A stretch of DNA of 64,000 bases, from contig NZ_CP020474.1 of NCBI RefSeq assembly GCF_002080415.1, forward strand, positions 1,302,001 to 1,366,000. The letters run 5' to 3'. Made by a program: the position numbers and the translations under genes. The stretch is from Roseovarius mucosus. GTDB taxonomy: Bacteria; Pseudomonadota; Alphaproteobacteria; Rhodobacterales; Rhodobacteraceae. The notes under the pieces were generated by a model. That model was not told the DNA's origin and ran no database searches. It saw only the letters and a list, made by a program, of their open reading frames with translations. Positions 26,239 through 34,337 of this stretch are shown here, piece after piece. Position 1 is the stretch's first letter; each line of letters starts with the position of its first letter.

Positions 26239-26841
26239 ATGACCCTCATTGTCTTTGACATCGGCAATGTCCTCTTGCGCTGGGACCCGCAGGCCGCCTT
26301 TCGCCATGCCATCGGCAGCGACGCCGAGATTGATGCGCTGCTGGCCGAGGTTCGATTCTACGACTGGAACTATGAGCAGGACCGGGGCCGGAGCAGGCTC
26401 GAGGCGGTGGCAGCGATTGCCGCCCACTGGCCAGAGCATGCCGATCTGATGGACGGCTATTTCGATCGCTTCGGCCTGACCATCCAGAACCGCATCCAAG
26501 GGTCATGGGACATCGCCACCACGCTCAAGGATAGCGGCCACCGCCTCTGGGCGCTTACGAATTTTTCGGCCGACACATGGCCGCAGGCGCTCCATCTGCA
26601 TCCCGACCTGAACACGCTTTTCGAGGGCATCGTCGTGTCGGGGCACGAGCGCATGGTCAAACCCGACCGCGAGATTTTCGACCTCCTCTGCACCCGCGCC
26701 GATGCCGCGCCCGAGGCGTGTTATTTCATCGACGACACCGCCAGCAATGTCACCGGCGCCCGCGCCGCAGGCTGGCAGGCGCATCACTTTACCAGGCCCG
26801 AGGGCCTGCGCGCCGACCTTTGCGACAGGGGCCTCCTATGA
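26239..26841 (+). CDS. HAD-superfamily hydrolase inside the C-P lyase operon
   Basis: A 200-residue haloacid-dehalogenase-type hydrolase. Motif I is FDIGNVLLRWD, in which the usual second Asp is Asn (DIGN, as in the YihX group). Motif II is ALTNFSA, motif III includes KPDREIFDLL, and motif IV is YFIDDTASN. Such proteins are small phosphatases. It lies between phnI and phnJ and overlaps phnJ by four bases, so a role in phosphonate breakdown is likely. The substrate could be a ribose phosphate released in the pathway. Confidence 0.85.
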   Translation: MTLIVFDIGNVLLRWDPQAAFRHAIGSDAEIDALLAEVRFYDWNYEQDRGRSRLEAVAAIAAHWPEHADLMDGYFDRFGLTIQNRIQGSWDIATTLKDSGHRLWALTNFSADTWPQALHLHPDLNTLFEGIVVSGHERMVKPDREIFDLLCTRADAAPEACYFIDDTASNVTGARAAGWQAHHFTRPEGLRADLCDRGLL

Positions 26842-27707
26842 GCGATTACAACTTTGCCTATCTCGATGAGCAGACCAAGCGCATGATCCGCCGCGCCATT
26901 CTCAAGGCGCTGGCAATCCCCGGCTATCAGGTGCCCTTTGCCAGCCGCGAAATGCCGATGCCCTATGGCTGGGGCACGGGCGGCGTGCAGGTCTCTGCCG
27001 CCTGCCTCACGCCGGATGACACGTTCAAGGTGATTGATCAGGGCGCGGATGACACGACCAACGCCGTCTCGATCCGCAAATTCTTTGAGAAAACCGCGCA
27101 GGTCGCCACCACGGAGGAGACCGCCCGCGCCAGCCTCATCCAGACCCGCCACCGCATCCCCGAGGAACCGCTGACCGAGGATCAGATCCTTGTCTACCAA
27201 GTGCCGATCCCCGAACCGCTGCGCTTTCTCGAACCCTCCGAGGTGGAAACCCGCAAGATGCACGCGCTCGAGGAATACGGCCTCATGCATGTGAAACTCT
27301 ATGAGGATATCAGCCAACACGGGGCCATCGCCACCGCCTATGCCTATCCCGTCAAGGTCGAGGGGCGCTATGTGATGGACCCTTCGCCGATCCCCAAATT
27401 CGATAACCCGAAACTCAGCATGGCCGCGATCCAGCTTTTCGGCGCGGGGCGCGAACAGCGCATCTATGCTCTGCCGCCCTATACTCGGGTCGTCAGTCTC
27501 GATTTCGAGGATCACCCGTTCGAGGCCACCAAGGCCAATCACGATTGCGACCTCTGCGGCGCATCCCACAGCTATCTGGACGAGGTGATCATGAATGACG
27601 CGGGCGGGCGCATGTTCGTCTGCTCCGACACCGATTATTGCCGCGCGCGCCGCGCAGGCGGCCATATCGGGGCGCAGGGTGCCCCCTATGAGGAGGCCAC
27701 GGTATGA
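26838..27707 (+). CDS. phnJ: C-P lyase catalytic subunit PhnJ
   Basis: A 289-residue radical-SAM enzyme that cleaves the carbon-phosphorus bond of ribosyl-1-phosphonate 5-phosphate, giving alkane and a cyclic phosphate. The glycyl-radical residue corresponds to Gly29 in IPGYQVPF. The iron-sulfur and thiyl cysteines are Cys237, Cys240, Cys262 and Cys268, matching E. coli 241/244/266/272. All key residues are present, so the enzyme should be functional. It overlaps both neighbours by four bases (HAD upstream, phnK downstream). Confidence 0.98.
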   Translation: MSDYNFAYLDEQTKRMIRRAILKALAIPGYQVPFASREMPMPYGWGTGGVQVSAACLTPDDTFKVIDQGADDTTNAVSIRKFFEKTAQVATTEETARASLIQTRHRIPEEPLTEDQILVYQVPIPEPLRFLEPSEVETRKMHALEEYGLMHVKLYEDISQHGAIATAYAYPVKVEGRYVMDPSPIPKFDNPKLSMAAIQLFGAGREQRIYALPPYTRVVSLDFEDHPFEATKANHDCDLCGASHSYLDEVIMNDAGGRMFVCSDTDYCRARRAGGHIGAQGAPYEEATV

Positions 27708-28474
27708 CCCCCCTCTTGCAAGTGCGCGATCTCGCCAAATTCTACGGGCCGCGGCGCGGCTGTGACGGTGTCAGCTTTGATCTTTACCCCGGCGAGGTGA
27801 TGGGCATCGTGGGCGAGAGCGGATCAGGCAAATCGACGCTGCTCAGTTGCCTTGCCGGGCATCTGCCCCCCGACCGGGGCGAGGTGATCTTTGACACGCG
27901 TGGCCACGGCCCCCGCGACACGCTGCATATGTCCGAACCCGAACGGCGGATGCTGATGCGCACCGATTGGGCCTTTGTCCATCAGCACGCCCGCGACGGG
28001 CTGCGCATGGGGGTCTCGGCGGGCGGCAATGTCGGCGAACGGCTGATGGCCGTGGGCGCACGGCATTACGGGGATATCCGCGATCAGGCGATTGACTGGC
28101 TGGGCCGGGTCGAAATTGCCGCCGACCGGGTGGATGACAAGCCACAGGCGTTCTCGGGGGGCATGCAGCAACGCCTGCAAATCGCCCGCAACCTCGTGAC
28201 CGGCCCGCGCTTGGTGTTCATGGATGAACCCACCGGCGGCCTTGATGTCAGCGTTCAGGCGCGGCTTCTTGATCTTTTGCGCGGGCTGGTGCGCGAAATG
28301 GGTCTCTCGGCCATTATCGTCACCCATGATCTGGCGGTGGTGCGATTGCTCGCCGACCGGTTGATGGTGATGAAAGATGGCTTTGTGGTCGAAGACGGGC
28401 TGACCGATCAAGTGCTGGATGATCCGCAACACGGCTATACGCAACTGCTTGTTTCCAGCGTATTGCAGGTCTGA
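27704..28474 (+). CDS. phnK: C-P lyase ABC-type subunit PhnK
   Basis: A 256-residue ABC ATPase without membrane partners. Walker A is GESGSGKST, the signature FSGGMQQRLQ and Walker B VFMDEPTGGLD. In E. coli PhnK binds the PhnJ face of the core complex and its ATPase is needed for turnover. It overlaps phnJ by four bases. The gene after it is not phnL, as in most operons, but a CorA-type channel. Confidence 0.95.
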   Translation: MTPLLQVRDLAKFYGPRRGCDGVSFDLYPGEVMGIVGESGSGKSTLLSCLAGHLPPDRGEVIFDTRGHGPRDTLHMSEPERRMLMRTDWAFVHQHARDGLRMGVSAGGNVGERLMAVGARHYGDIRDQAIDWLGRVEIAADRVDDKPQAFSGGMQQRLQIARNLVTGPRLVFMDEPTGGLDVSVQARLLDLLRGLVREMGLSAIIVTHDLAVVRLLADRLMVMKDGFVVEDGLTDQVLDDPQHGYTQLLVSSVLQV

Positions 28475-28495
28475 CGCCATGAGCAGGAGCAGAGC

Positions 28496-29452
28496 ATGAT
28501 CACCTATTACGCCAAGCACGAGACCGGGTTGCATCAGGTGCCAGACCTTGGCGATGCCCCCGTCCTCTGGATCGACATGCTCAGCCCCGACCCGCAGGAA
28601 TTGGCGCAAATGTCGGGGCGTCTTGGCATCGCCCTGCCCAGCCGCGAGGATCAGGACGAAATCGAACAATCCTCCCGCCTCTATCTCGAAGAGGGCGTGC
28701 CTGTGATGACCGCCCTCTTGCCCGCGCGCAACGACGCGGGCGAAACCATCGTCGGCCCGGTGTCTTTCGTGCTCATGGCAGACCGGCTGGTGACGCTGCG
28801 CCACCACGCCCCGCGCCCCTTTACCACCTATCCCGACAAGGCGGGGAAATCCTCGCATGGCTGCGCCACGGTCGAGGCGGTGCTGATCGGCCTGATCGAG
28901 GAAATCATCGACCGGCTTGCCGATATCATCGAACAGGCTGGCCGCGACATCGACGCGCTCTCCAAGCGCATCTTTGGCGACAAACCCCTCAATACCGCGG
29001 CCTATCGCACGGCGCTCCGCGATATCGGCCAAGCTGACGGGCGCGTCATGCAAATCCGCGAGAGCCTGATGACGCTCGAGCGGCTTTTGGGCTTTGTCGT
29101 GCCGGTGATCGACACCCGGCGCGGGGCCAAACCCCTGCGCGGCGCGCTCAAATCGCAATATCGCGACGTGCGCACGATCACCGAACAGGCAGGCTATCTG
29201 CAACAGAAAACCGCCTTCATGCTGGATGCGGCCCTTGGCCTCATCACCATCGAACAGAACGCCATCATCAAGATTTTCTCGGTGGCGGCGGTGGCCTTTC
29301 TACCGCCCACGCTGGTGGCGTCGATCTACGGCATGAATTTCGAGGTGATGCCAGAACTGTCCTGGCCCTTCGGCTATCCGATGGCGCTCGGGCTTATGGC
29401 GCTGTCCGCACTGGTGCCGCTCTGGATTTTCCGCCGCCGCGGCTGGCTTTAA
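28496..29452 (+). CDS. CorA-family divalent-cation channel
   Basis: A 318-residue protein with the CorA cytoplasmic funnel and two C-terminal membrane helices. The pore signature is YGMNFEVMPEL, directly after the first helix. CorA/ZntB channels move Mg2+ or other divalent cations. It sits between phnK and phnL with gaps of 21 and 18 bases, so it is apparently co-transcribed with the C-P lyase genes. Whether it serves the ATP-dependent pathway or is a passenger is unknown. Confidence 0.9.
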   Translation: MITYYAKHETGLHQVPDLGDAPVLWIDMLSPDPQELAQMSGRLGIALPSREDQDEIEQSSRLYLEEGVPVMTALLPARNDAGETIVGPVSFVLMADRLVTLRHHAPRPFTTYPDKAGKSSHGCATVEAVLIGLIEEIIDRLADIIEQAGRDIDALSKRIFGDKPLNTAAYRTALRDIGQADGRVMQIRESLMTLERLLGFVVPVIDTRRGAKPLRGALKSQYRDVRTITEQAGYLQQKTAFMLDAALGLITIEQNAIIKIFSVAAVAFLPPTLVASIYGMNFEVMPELSWPFGYPMALGLMALSALVPLWIFRRRGWL

Positions 29453-29470
29453 CCCTATCGGAGACCCGCA

Positions 29471-30154
29471 ATGATCGAGATCGACAGCCTGAGCAAAAGC
29501 TTCACCCTGCATAATCAGGGCGGCGCGGTGATCCCCGTGATGGCAGGCGCGCATCTGCATGTCGCCGCCGGCGCTTGCGTGGCGCTGACCGGTTCTTCGG
29601 GCGCGGGCAAATCCACCCTCATGCGGATGATCTATGGCAATTACCGCGCCAATGCAGGGCGGATCATGGTCGGCGACACCGATGTCGCCCGCGCCGAACC
29701 GCGCGATATCATCCAGTTGCGCCGTCATACGCTGGGCTATGTCAGCCAGTTCTTGCGCGTCGTGCCCCGTGTGCCCACCCGCGATGTGGTGGCCGAACCG
29801 CTCTTGATCCTTGGCAGCGCGCCCGATGCGGCCCGCGCCCGCGCCGAGGCGTTGCTAGACCGCCTCAATATCCCCGAACGGCTCTGGTCGCTCAGCCCCA
29901 CGACATTCTCGGGCGGCGAGCAACAGCGCGTCAATATCGCGCGCGGTTTTGCGCATCCCTTTCCCGCCCTGCTGTTGGATGAACCCACCGCCAGCCTTGA
30001 CTCCACCAACCGCGAGGTGGTGCTGACCCTGATTGAAGAGGCCAAGGCGCGTGGCGCGGCCATTGTGGGCATCTTCCACGACGAGGCCGCGCGCGCCCGT
30101 GTCTGCGACCGCGAGGTGGATGTGACCGCCTTCACCCCGGCGCGCGCCGCATGA
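29471..30154 (+). CDS. phnL: C-P lyase ABC-type subunit PhnL
   Basis: A 227-residue ABC ATPase with Walker A GSSGAGKST, signature FSGGEQQRVN and Walker B LLLDEPTASLD. PhnL joins PhnK on the core complex and supports ATP-phosphonate coupling. A GGAGACC ribosome site precedes the ATG. It overlaps phnN by four bases. Confidence 0.94.
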   Translation: MIEIDSLSKSFTLHNQGGAVIPVMAGAHLHVAAGACVALTGSSGAGKSTLMRMIYGNYRANAGRIMVGDTDVARAEPRDIIQLRRHTLGYVSQFLRVVPRVPTRDVVAEPLLILGSAPDAARARAEALLDRLNIPERLWSLSPTTFSGGEQQRVNIARGFAHPFPALLLDEPTASLDSTNREVVLTLIEEAKARGAAIVGIFHDEAARARVCDREVDVTAFTPARAA

Positions 30155-30699
30155 CACATGGCCGCCTCATCGCCGTGGTCGGCCCGTCGGGCGTGGGCAA
30201 GGACACGCTGATGCGCGCGATGATCGCAGAGCATCCGGGCCTGCGCCGTGCCCGCCGCGTCATCACCCGCCCCCCAGACCCCGAGGGCGAAGGCCATGAG
30301 GCGGTCAGCGACACCGAATTCGACGCCCGCCTCAAAGAGGGCGGCTTTGCCCTGCATTGGCGCGCGCACGGCCTGCGCTACGGGGTGCCGGTGGGCATCT
30401 GCCTTGATCTCGCGGCGGGGCGCGACCTCTTGGTCAATCTCTCACGGGGCGTTCTGGCACAGGCGCAGGCGCGGTTTCAGCCCTTTGTCATCCTGCACCT
30501 GACCGCCACACCGCAGGTGCTGGCATCCCGCCTTGTGGCGCGCGGGCGCGAAACCCCGCAGGATATTCGCGAACGCCTGACCGGCGCGGATATGGCCTTG
30601 CCCGAGGGCGTAGGCCCGGTCATCACGCTTGACACCGACGCAGCCCTGCCCCGCCTGACCAAGGCCGCGCTCAAGGCGGTTTACGCGGTGAGGGTCTGA
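30151..30699 (+). CDS. phnN: ribose 1,5-bisphosphate phosphokinase PhnN
   Basis: A 182-residue guanylate-kinase-like P-loop protein with Walker A GPSGVGKDT. It phosphorylates ribose 1,5-bisphosphate to PRPP, returning the C-P lyase sugar to nucleotide synthesis. Length and position after phnL are typical. Its last 19 bases overlap the 3' end of the antisense DUF1045 gene. Confidence 0.94.
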   Translation: MTHGRLIAVVGPSGVGKDTLMRAMIAEHPGLRRARRVITRPPDPEGEGHEAVSDTEFDARLKEGGFALHWRAHGLRYGVPVGICLDLAAGRDLLVNLSRGVLAQAQARFQPFVILHLTATPQVLASRLVARGRETPQDIRERLTGADMALPEGVGPVITLDTDAALPRLTKAALKAVYAVRV

Positions 30700-31367
30700 C
30701 GGTGCAGCAGGTGAAACCGCCCCATCTCATCCTCGCCCATCAGCGACAGCGCGTCGATGACATAGGGCTGCGGCACCAGCGGCCCCAAACGCGCCTCCAG
30801 CGCGGCCTTGATCGGCGCCAATTCCGCCTTGGGCCGCTTGCCGGTCAGGGTGATATGAAACCGGAACTCCTCCATCACATAGGGATAGCCCCAGCGCAGC
30901 AGATGCGCGTCTTGCGCAGGCGTCAGGCCCCCTGCCCGCCGTCGCGCCAGTTGCGCCTCGGTCAAGGGCGCGCGCCACGGCTCGAACGCCGCCACGGCGC
31001 GCGCTGCCAACCCGTTCAAGGCGCTCTGATCCCCCACCGGCACCAGCGCCAGAAACCGGCCCAACCCCGCGATCTGCACCCCCTCCAGCGTGACCGCCGC
31101 CTCGCCTGCGCAAAACCGCTCGAACGCCGCAACCAGCCCCGCCTCTCCCTGTCCCTCGGCCAGGCCAAAGGGCGGCTTGATCGTGGCATGCAGCCCGTAT
31201 TTGCGCGGGGTCTCGGTGATCTCCGCCACGGGCGCGGGCAACCCCGGCACCTCGGGATGCGCCACAGCACAACCCTGCGCGCTATCCCATCCCAACCACG
31301 CCGCACCAAAGGCGGCAAATTCCCCCTCGGGGGGCGTGACATAAATCGCGTAGCGGTGAAAATCCAT
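30681..31367 (-). CDS. DUF1045 phosphonate-locus protein, 2H-phosphoesterase-like
   Basis: A 228-residue protein of the DUF1045 family, often found with phn genes. Two His-x-Thr motifs are visible, HATIK near residue 70 and HITLTG near 175, the catalytic pattern of 2H phosphoesterases that open cyclic phosphates. phnP is absent here, so this protein may hydrolyse the 5-phosphoribosyl cyclic phosphate made by PhnJ (inference). ATG 31367 is chosen over a start 33 bases upstream. It converges on phnN and diverges from phnM. Confidence 0.84.
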   Translation of the reverse strand: MDFHRYAIYVTPPEGEFAAFGAAWLGWDSAQGCAVAHPEVPGLPAPVAEITETPRKYGLHATIKPPFGLAEGQGEAGLVAAFERFCAGEAAVTLEGVQIAGLGRFLALVPVGDQSALNGLAARAVAAFEPWRAPLTEAQLARRRAGGLTPAQDAHLLRWGYPYVMEEFRFHITLTGKRPKAELAPIKAALEARLGPLVPQPYVIDALSLMGEDEMGRFHLLHRQTLTA

Positions 31368-31417
31368 GAGGTCTCTCGTCGGGTTGCCGTGACGTGCCAA
31401 GAAAGCGTGACATCCAA

Positions 31418-32560
31418 ATGACAGAAGACATCATTCTCGCCAATGCCCTCCTCATTCTGCCAACCGAGGTGATCCCCGGCGCGCTGCAGATCAAGGGCGG
31501 TAAAATCACCGCTCTCGACAGCGGCACAGCCCTGCCACCCGGTGCGGTGGATTGCGAAGGTGATTACCTTGCCCCAGGCCTGATCGAGCTGCACACCGAT
31601 AATCTGGAGCGGCACATCCAACCCCGCCCCAAGGTGGATTGGCCGCATCACGCCGCCATCCTCGCCCATGACGCGGAACTGGCCAGCGTCGGCATCACCA
31701 CCGTCTTTGACGCGATGCGCGTGGGGTCGATCCCCACCGGCGTCGGGCGCTACAGCAAATACGCGCGCGGTCTCGCCAACGAACTCCTCAGCCTGCGCGC
31801 CGAGGAGGCGCTCAAGATCAGCCATTTCCTGCATCTGCGCGCCGAGGTCTGTTCCGAAACACTGGAAGAAGAGATGGAACAATTCGGCCCATCGGACCGC
31901 GTCGGCATCGTCAGCCTGATGGACCATACGCCGGGTCAGCGCCAATTCCGCGACCTGACCAAACTCGAAGAATACATGAAGGGCAAACACGCCCTCACGG
32001 ATGCGGAATTCGCCGAACACGTGGCCCAACTCAAGGCGCTGCGCGCCGCGCATGGCGACCGCCACGAGGCCGCCGCCGTGGCCCATGCCGCCCGCTATGG
32101 CGCGGTGCTGGCCAGCCATGACGACACCACCGCCGAACAGGTGGCGGTGTCCGGCGGCTACGGCATCCGGCTGGCCGAGTTTCCCACCACGGTCGAGGCC
32201 GCAAGCACCTGCCACGCCCATGATATCTCGGTCATCATGGGCGCGCCCAATCTCATCCGGGGCGGATCGCACTCCGGCAATGTCGCGGCGGGGGAATTGG
32301 CCGATCTGGGCTTTCTCGATATCCTCTCGTCCGATTACGTACCCTCCGCGCTGCTTTTGGGCGCGGTGCAACTGGGCGCGCGGTGGGGCGATATGGCGCG
32401 CGGCCTTGCCACCGTCACCGCCAATCCCGCCCGCGCCGTGGGCCTCTCGGATCGCGGCCAACTGGCGGTAAACGCCCGCGCCGACCTCATCCGCTTTCGC
32501 CTGCGCAGCGGCGCACCAGCACTGCGGGGTGTCTGGTCGCAAGGGGCCCGCGTCGCCTGA
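31418..32560 (+). CDS. phnM: RPnTP hydrolase PhnM
   Basis: A 380-residue amidohydrolase-fold enzyme that removes pyrophosphate from ribosyl-1-phosphonate 5-triphosphate to give the PhnJ substrate. The metal-binding motif is GLIELHTDNLERH (residues about 48-60), and the later His/Asp ligands lie in ASHDD and SSDYVPS. ATG 31418 gives typical length; a GTG at 31394 is possible. The promoter must lie in the 50 bases shared with the divergent DUF1045 gene. Confidence 0.95.
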   Translation: MTEDIILANALLILPTEVIPGALQIKGGKITALDSGTALPPGAVDCEGDYLAPGLIELHTDNLERHIQPRPKVDWPHHAAILAHDAELASVGITTVFDAMRVGSIPTGVGRYSKYARGLANELLSLRAEEALKISHFLHLRAEVCSETLEEEMEQFGPSDRVGIVSLMDHTPGQRQFRDLTKLEEYMKGKHALTDAEFAEHVAQLKALRAAHGDRHEAAAVAHAARYGAVLASHDDTTAEQVAVSGGYGIRLAEFPTTVEAASTCHAHDISVIMGAPNLIRGGSHSGNVAAGELADLGFLDILSSDYVPSALLLGAVQLGARWGDMARGLATVTANPARAVGLSDRGQLAVNARADLIRFRLRSGAPALRGVWSQGARVA

Positions 32561-32568
32561 GGCCTGCT

Positions 32569-32597
32569 TTGACAACCGTCGAATCGGGGCGCATAAC
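32569..32597 (+). promoter_or_regulatory. sigma-70 promoter downstream of phnM
   Basis: TTGACA (32569-32574) and CATAAC (32592-32597) are separated by exactly 17 bases in the 72-base gap before the FAH-family gene. The -35 is a perfect consensus. It gives the following genes their own constitutive start. Confidence 0.72.
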
Positions 32598-32632
32598 GGG
32601 CGCGAATTCAATCGCTTGCGCCGGAGGCCCCG

Positions 32633-33331
32633 ATGACCCAACCGCTCTTCACCCTGCCCAGCCCCCCTCTGGTGCCGATCACCGGCACGGATCAGGGCTA
32701 TCCGGTGCAGCGCATCTTCTGCGTCGGGCGCAACTACGCCGCCCACGCACTCGAAATGGGCAATGAGGTGGACCGCGAAGCGCCGTTCTACTTCAACAAG
32801 GCCCCTCAAACCCTCTGCCTCAGCGGGTCCAGCATCCCCTATCCGCTCGAAACCTCGGATTGCCACCACGAGATGGAATTCGTCGTGGCGCTCAGCGCCC
32901 CCGCGTTTCGCATCAGCGCAGCCGAGGCGATGAACGCCGTCTATGGCTATGCCTGCGGCATCGACCTCACCCGCCGCGACCTGCAAAGCGTGGCCAAGGA
33001 AAAGCGCCGCCCCTGGGACATCGGCAAGGATTTCGAAAACGCCTCGATCATCGCCCCAATCACCCCAAAGGCCGAGTTTGGCGACATCGCGGAGCAAACC
33101 ATTCGCCTCTCCGTGGACGGGCGCATCACACAAGAGGCGACGCTGGCCGATATGATCTGGTCCGTGCCCGAAATCATCGCCCATCTGTCGCGCTTTTATC
33201 ATCTCGCCCCCGGAGACCTGATCTATACCGGCACGCCAGCGGGCGTTGGCCCCGTGCTGCCCGGTAATGTGCTCTTGGGCGAGATTGACGGTCTGGCCCC
33301 GCTCACCCTTACCATCACCGCCGCAGAGTAA
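32633..33331 (+). CDS. fumarylacetoacetate-hydrolase family protein
   Basis: A 232-residue FAH-fold hydrolase. The opening FCVGRNYAAHALEMG, metal ligands in CHHEMEF and the Asp in GIDLTRRDLQ match the small fumarylpyruvate/acylpyruvate hydrolase group. It likely cleaves a C-C bond in an aromatic-breakdown keto acid, but the exact substrate is open because no aromatic pathway genes are adjacent. GCCGGAGG precedes the ATG. The next gene begins five bases after its stop. Confidence 0.87.
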   Translation: MTQPLFTLPSPPLVPITGTDQGYPVQRIFCVGRNYAAHALEMGNEVDREAPFYFNKAPQTLCLSGSSIPYPLETSDCHHEMEFVVALSAPAFRISAAEAMNAVYGYACGIDLTRRDLQSVAKEKRRPWDIGKDFENASIIAPITPKAEFGDIAEQTIRLSVDGRITQEATLADMIWSVPEIIAHLSRFYHLAPGDLIYTGTPAGVGPVLPGNVLLGEIDGLAPLTLTITAAE

Positions 33332-33336
33332 ACCCG

Positions 33337-34299
33337 ATGACAAACCCGGCCCAAGGCCGCCTGCAATATGTGCCCGTGACGCTTTTTACCATCGTCATGG
33401 GGCTTTGCGGCTTTACCCTCGCGCTTCGCGCGGGCGAAGAGGCCCTCGGCCTCACCCACGCACTGTCATGGGCGGCGCATGGGCTGACCATGGCGGTCTT
33501 TGCCGCCGTGACGCTTGGCTATCTCGCCAAGGCGATCCGCCACCCCGCAGCGGTGGTCGCCGAATGGAGTCACCCTGTGAAACTTGCCTTCTTTCCGGCA
33601 ATTTCCATCGCACTGGTGCTGATGTCCATCGTCATGCTCGCCCCCGCGCCGGGTATTGCGCATGTGCTATGGCTCATCGCCGTGCCGATGCAACTGATCC
33701 TGACCCTCGCCGTGGTCAGCGGCTGGATCAGCGCGCGCGCGTTCCAACACGGGCACCTCTCACCGGCATGGTTCATCCCGGCGGTGGGCAATGTGATCGT
33801 GGCAATCGCGGGCGTGCCCCTTGGCTACCCGGAAATAAGCTGGTTCTTCACCAGCGTCGGTCTCGTCTTCTGGATCGTCCTGCTGACACTGGTGATGAAC
33901 CGGCTGATCTTTCACGATCCCCTGCCCGAACGCCTGCAACCCTCGCTGGTGATCCTGATCGCCCCGCCTTCGGTCGGGTTTCTTGCTTGGGTGGAACTGG
34001 TGGGCGGCGTCGATCCCTTTGCCCATGTGCTGCTCAATTGCGCCTATCTTTTTACGCTCATCGTCGCGGTACAATTGCCCAAGCTCTTGAAATTGCAATT
34101 CTCCTTGGCCTTCTGGGCGCTCAGCTTTCCCATGGCAGGCGTGACCATCGCCAGTTTCACCTATGCACGTGAAAGCGGCTCTGCCGCGCATCGGCTGATC
34201 GGCCTCGCCCTCTTGGCGGCCCTCTGCGTGATCATCGCCGGGCTTCTTTGGCGCACGCTCAAGGCCCTGCGCGCGGGTGCGATCTTTCAGCCGGATTAA
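33337..34299 (+). CDS. TehA/SLAC1-type anion transporter
   Basis: A 320-residue membrane protein with about ten hydrophobic helices, matching the tellurite-resistance/dicarboxylate transporter (TDT) family. The N-terminal helix signature VTLFTIVMGLCGFTLAL and the repeated Pro-containing helices are typical. Relatives are anion channels or sulfite/dicarboxylate exporters. It is five bases behind the FAH-family gene, suggesting joint expression. Substrate is unknown. Confidence 0.82.
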   Translation: MTNPAQGRLQYVPVTLFTIVMGLCGFTLALRAGEEALGLTHALSWAAHGLTMAVFAAVTLGYLAKAIRHPAAVVAEWSHPVKLAFFPAISIALVLMSIVMLAPAPGIAHVLWLIAVPMQLILTLAVVSGWISARAFQHGHLSPAWFIPAVGNVIVAIAGVPLGYPEISWFFTSVGLVFWIVLLTLVMNRLIFHDPLPERLQPSLVILIAPPSVGFLAWVELVGGVDPFAHVLLNCAYLFTLIVAVQLPKLLKLQFSLAFWALSFPMAGVTIASFTYARESGSAAHRLIGLALLAALCVIIAGLLWRTLKALRAGAIFQPD

Positions 34300-34303
34300 C
34301 AGG

Positions 34304-34331
34304 GCCGGGGCTCACTCACGCGAACCCCGGC
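34304..34331. terminator. hairpin between convergent TehA-type and mcd genes
   Basis: GCCGGGG and CCCCGGC form a seven-base stem with a 14-base loop in the 38-base gap between two convergent stops. It may terminate both transcripts; the T-rich tract is weak. Confidence 0.5.
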
Positions 34332-34337
34332 TTATTC

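Noticed and set aside
31016..33343. A 775-residue minus-strand open frame across phnM and the FAH gene
   Set aside because: Antisense shadow; the plus-strand genes carry catalytic motifs and good starts.
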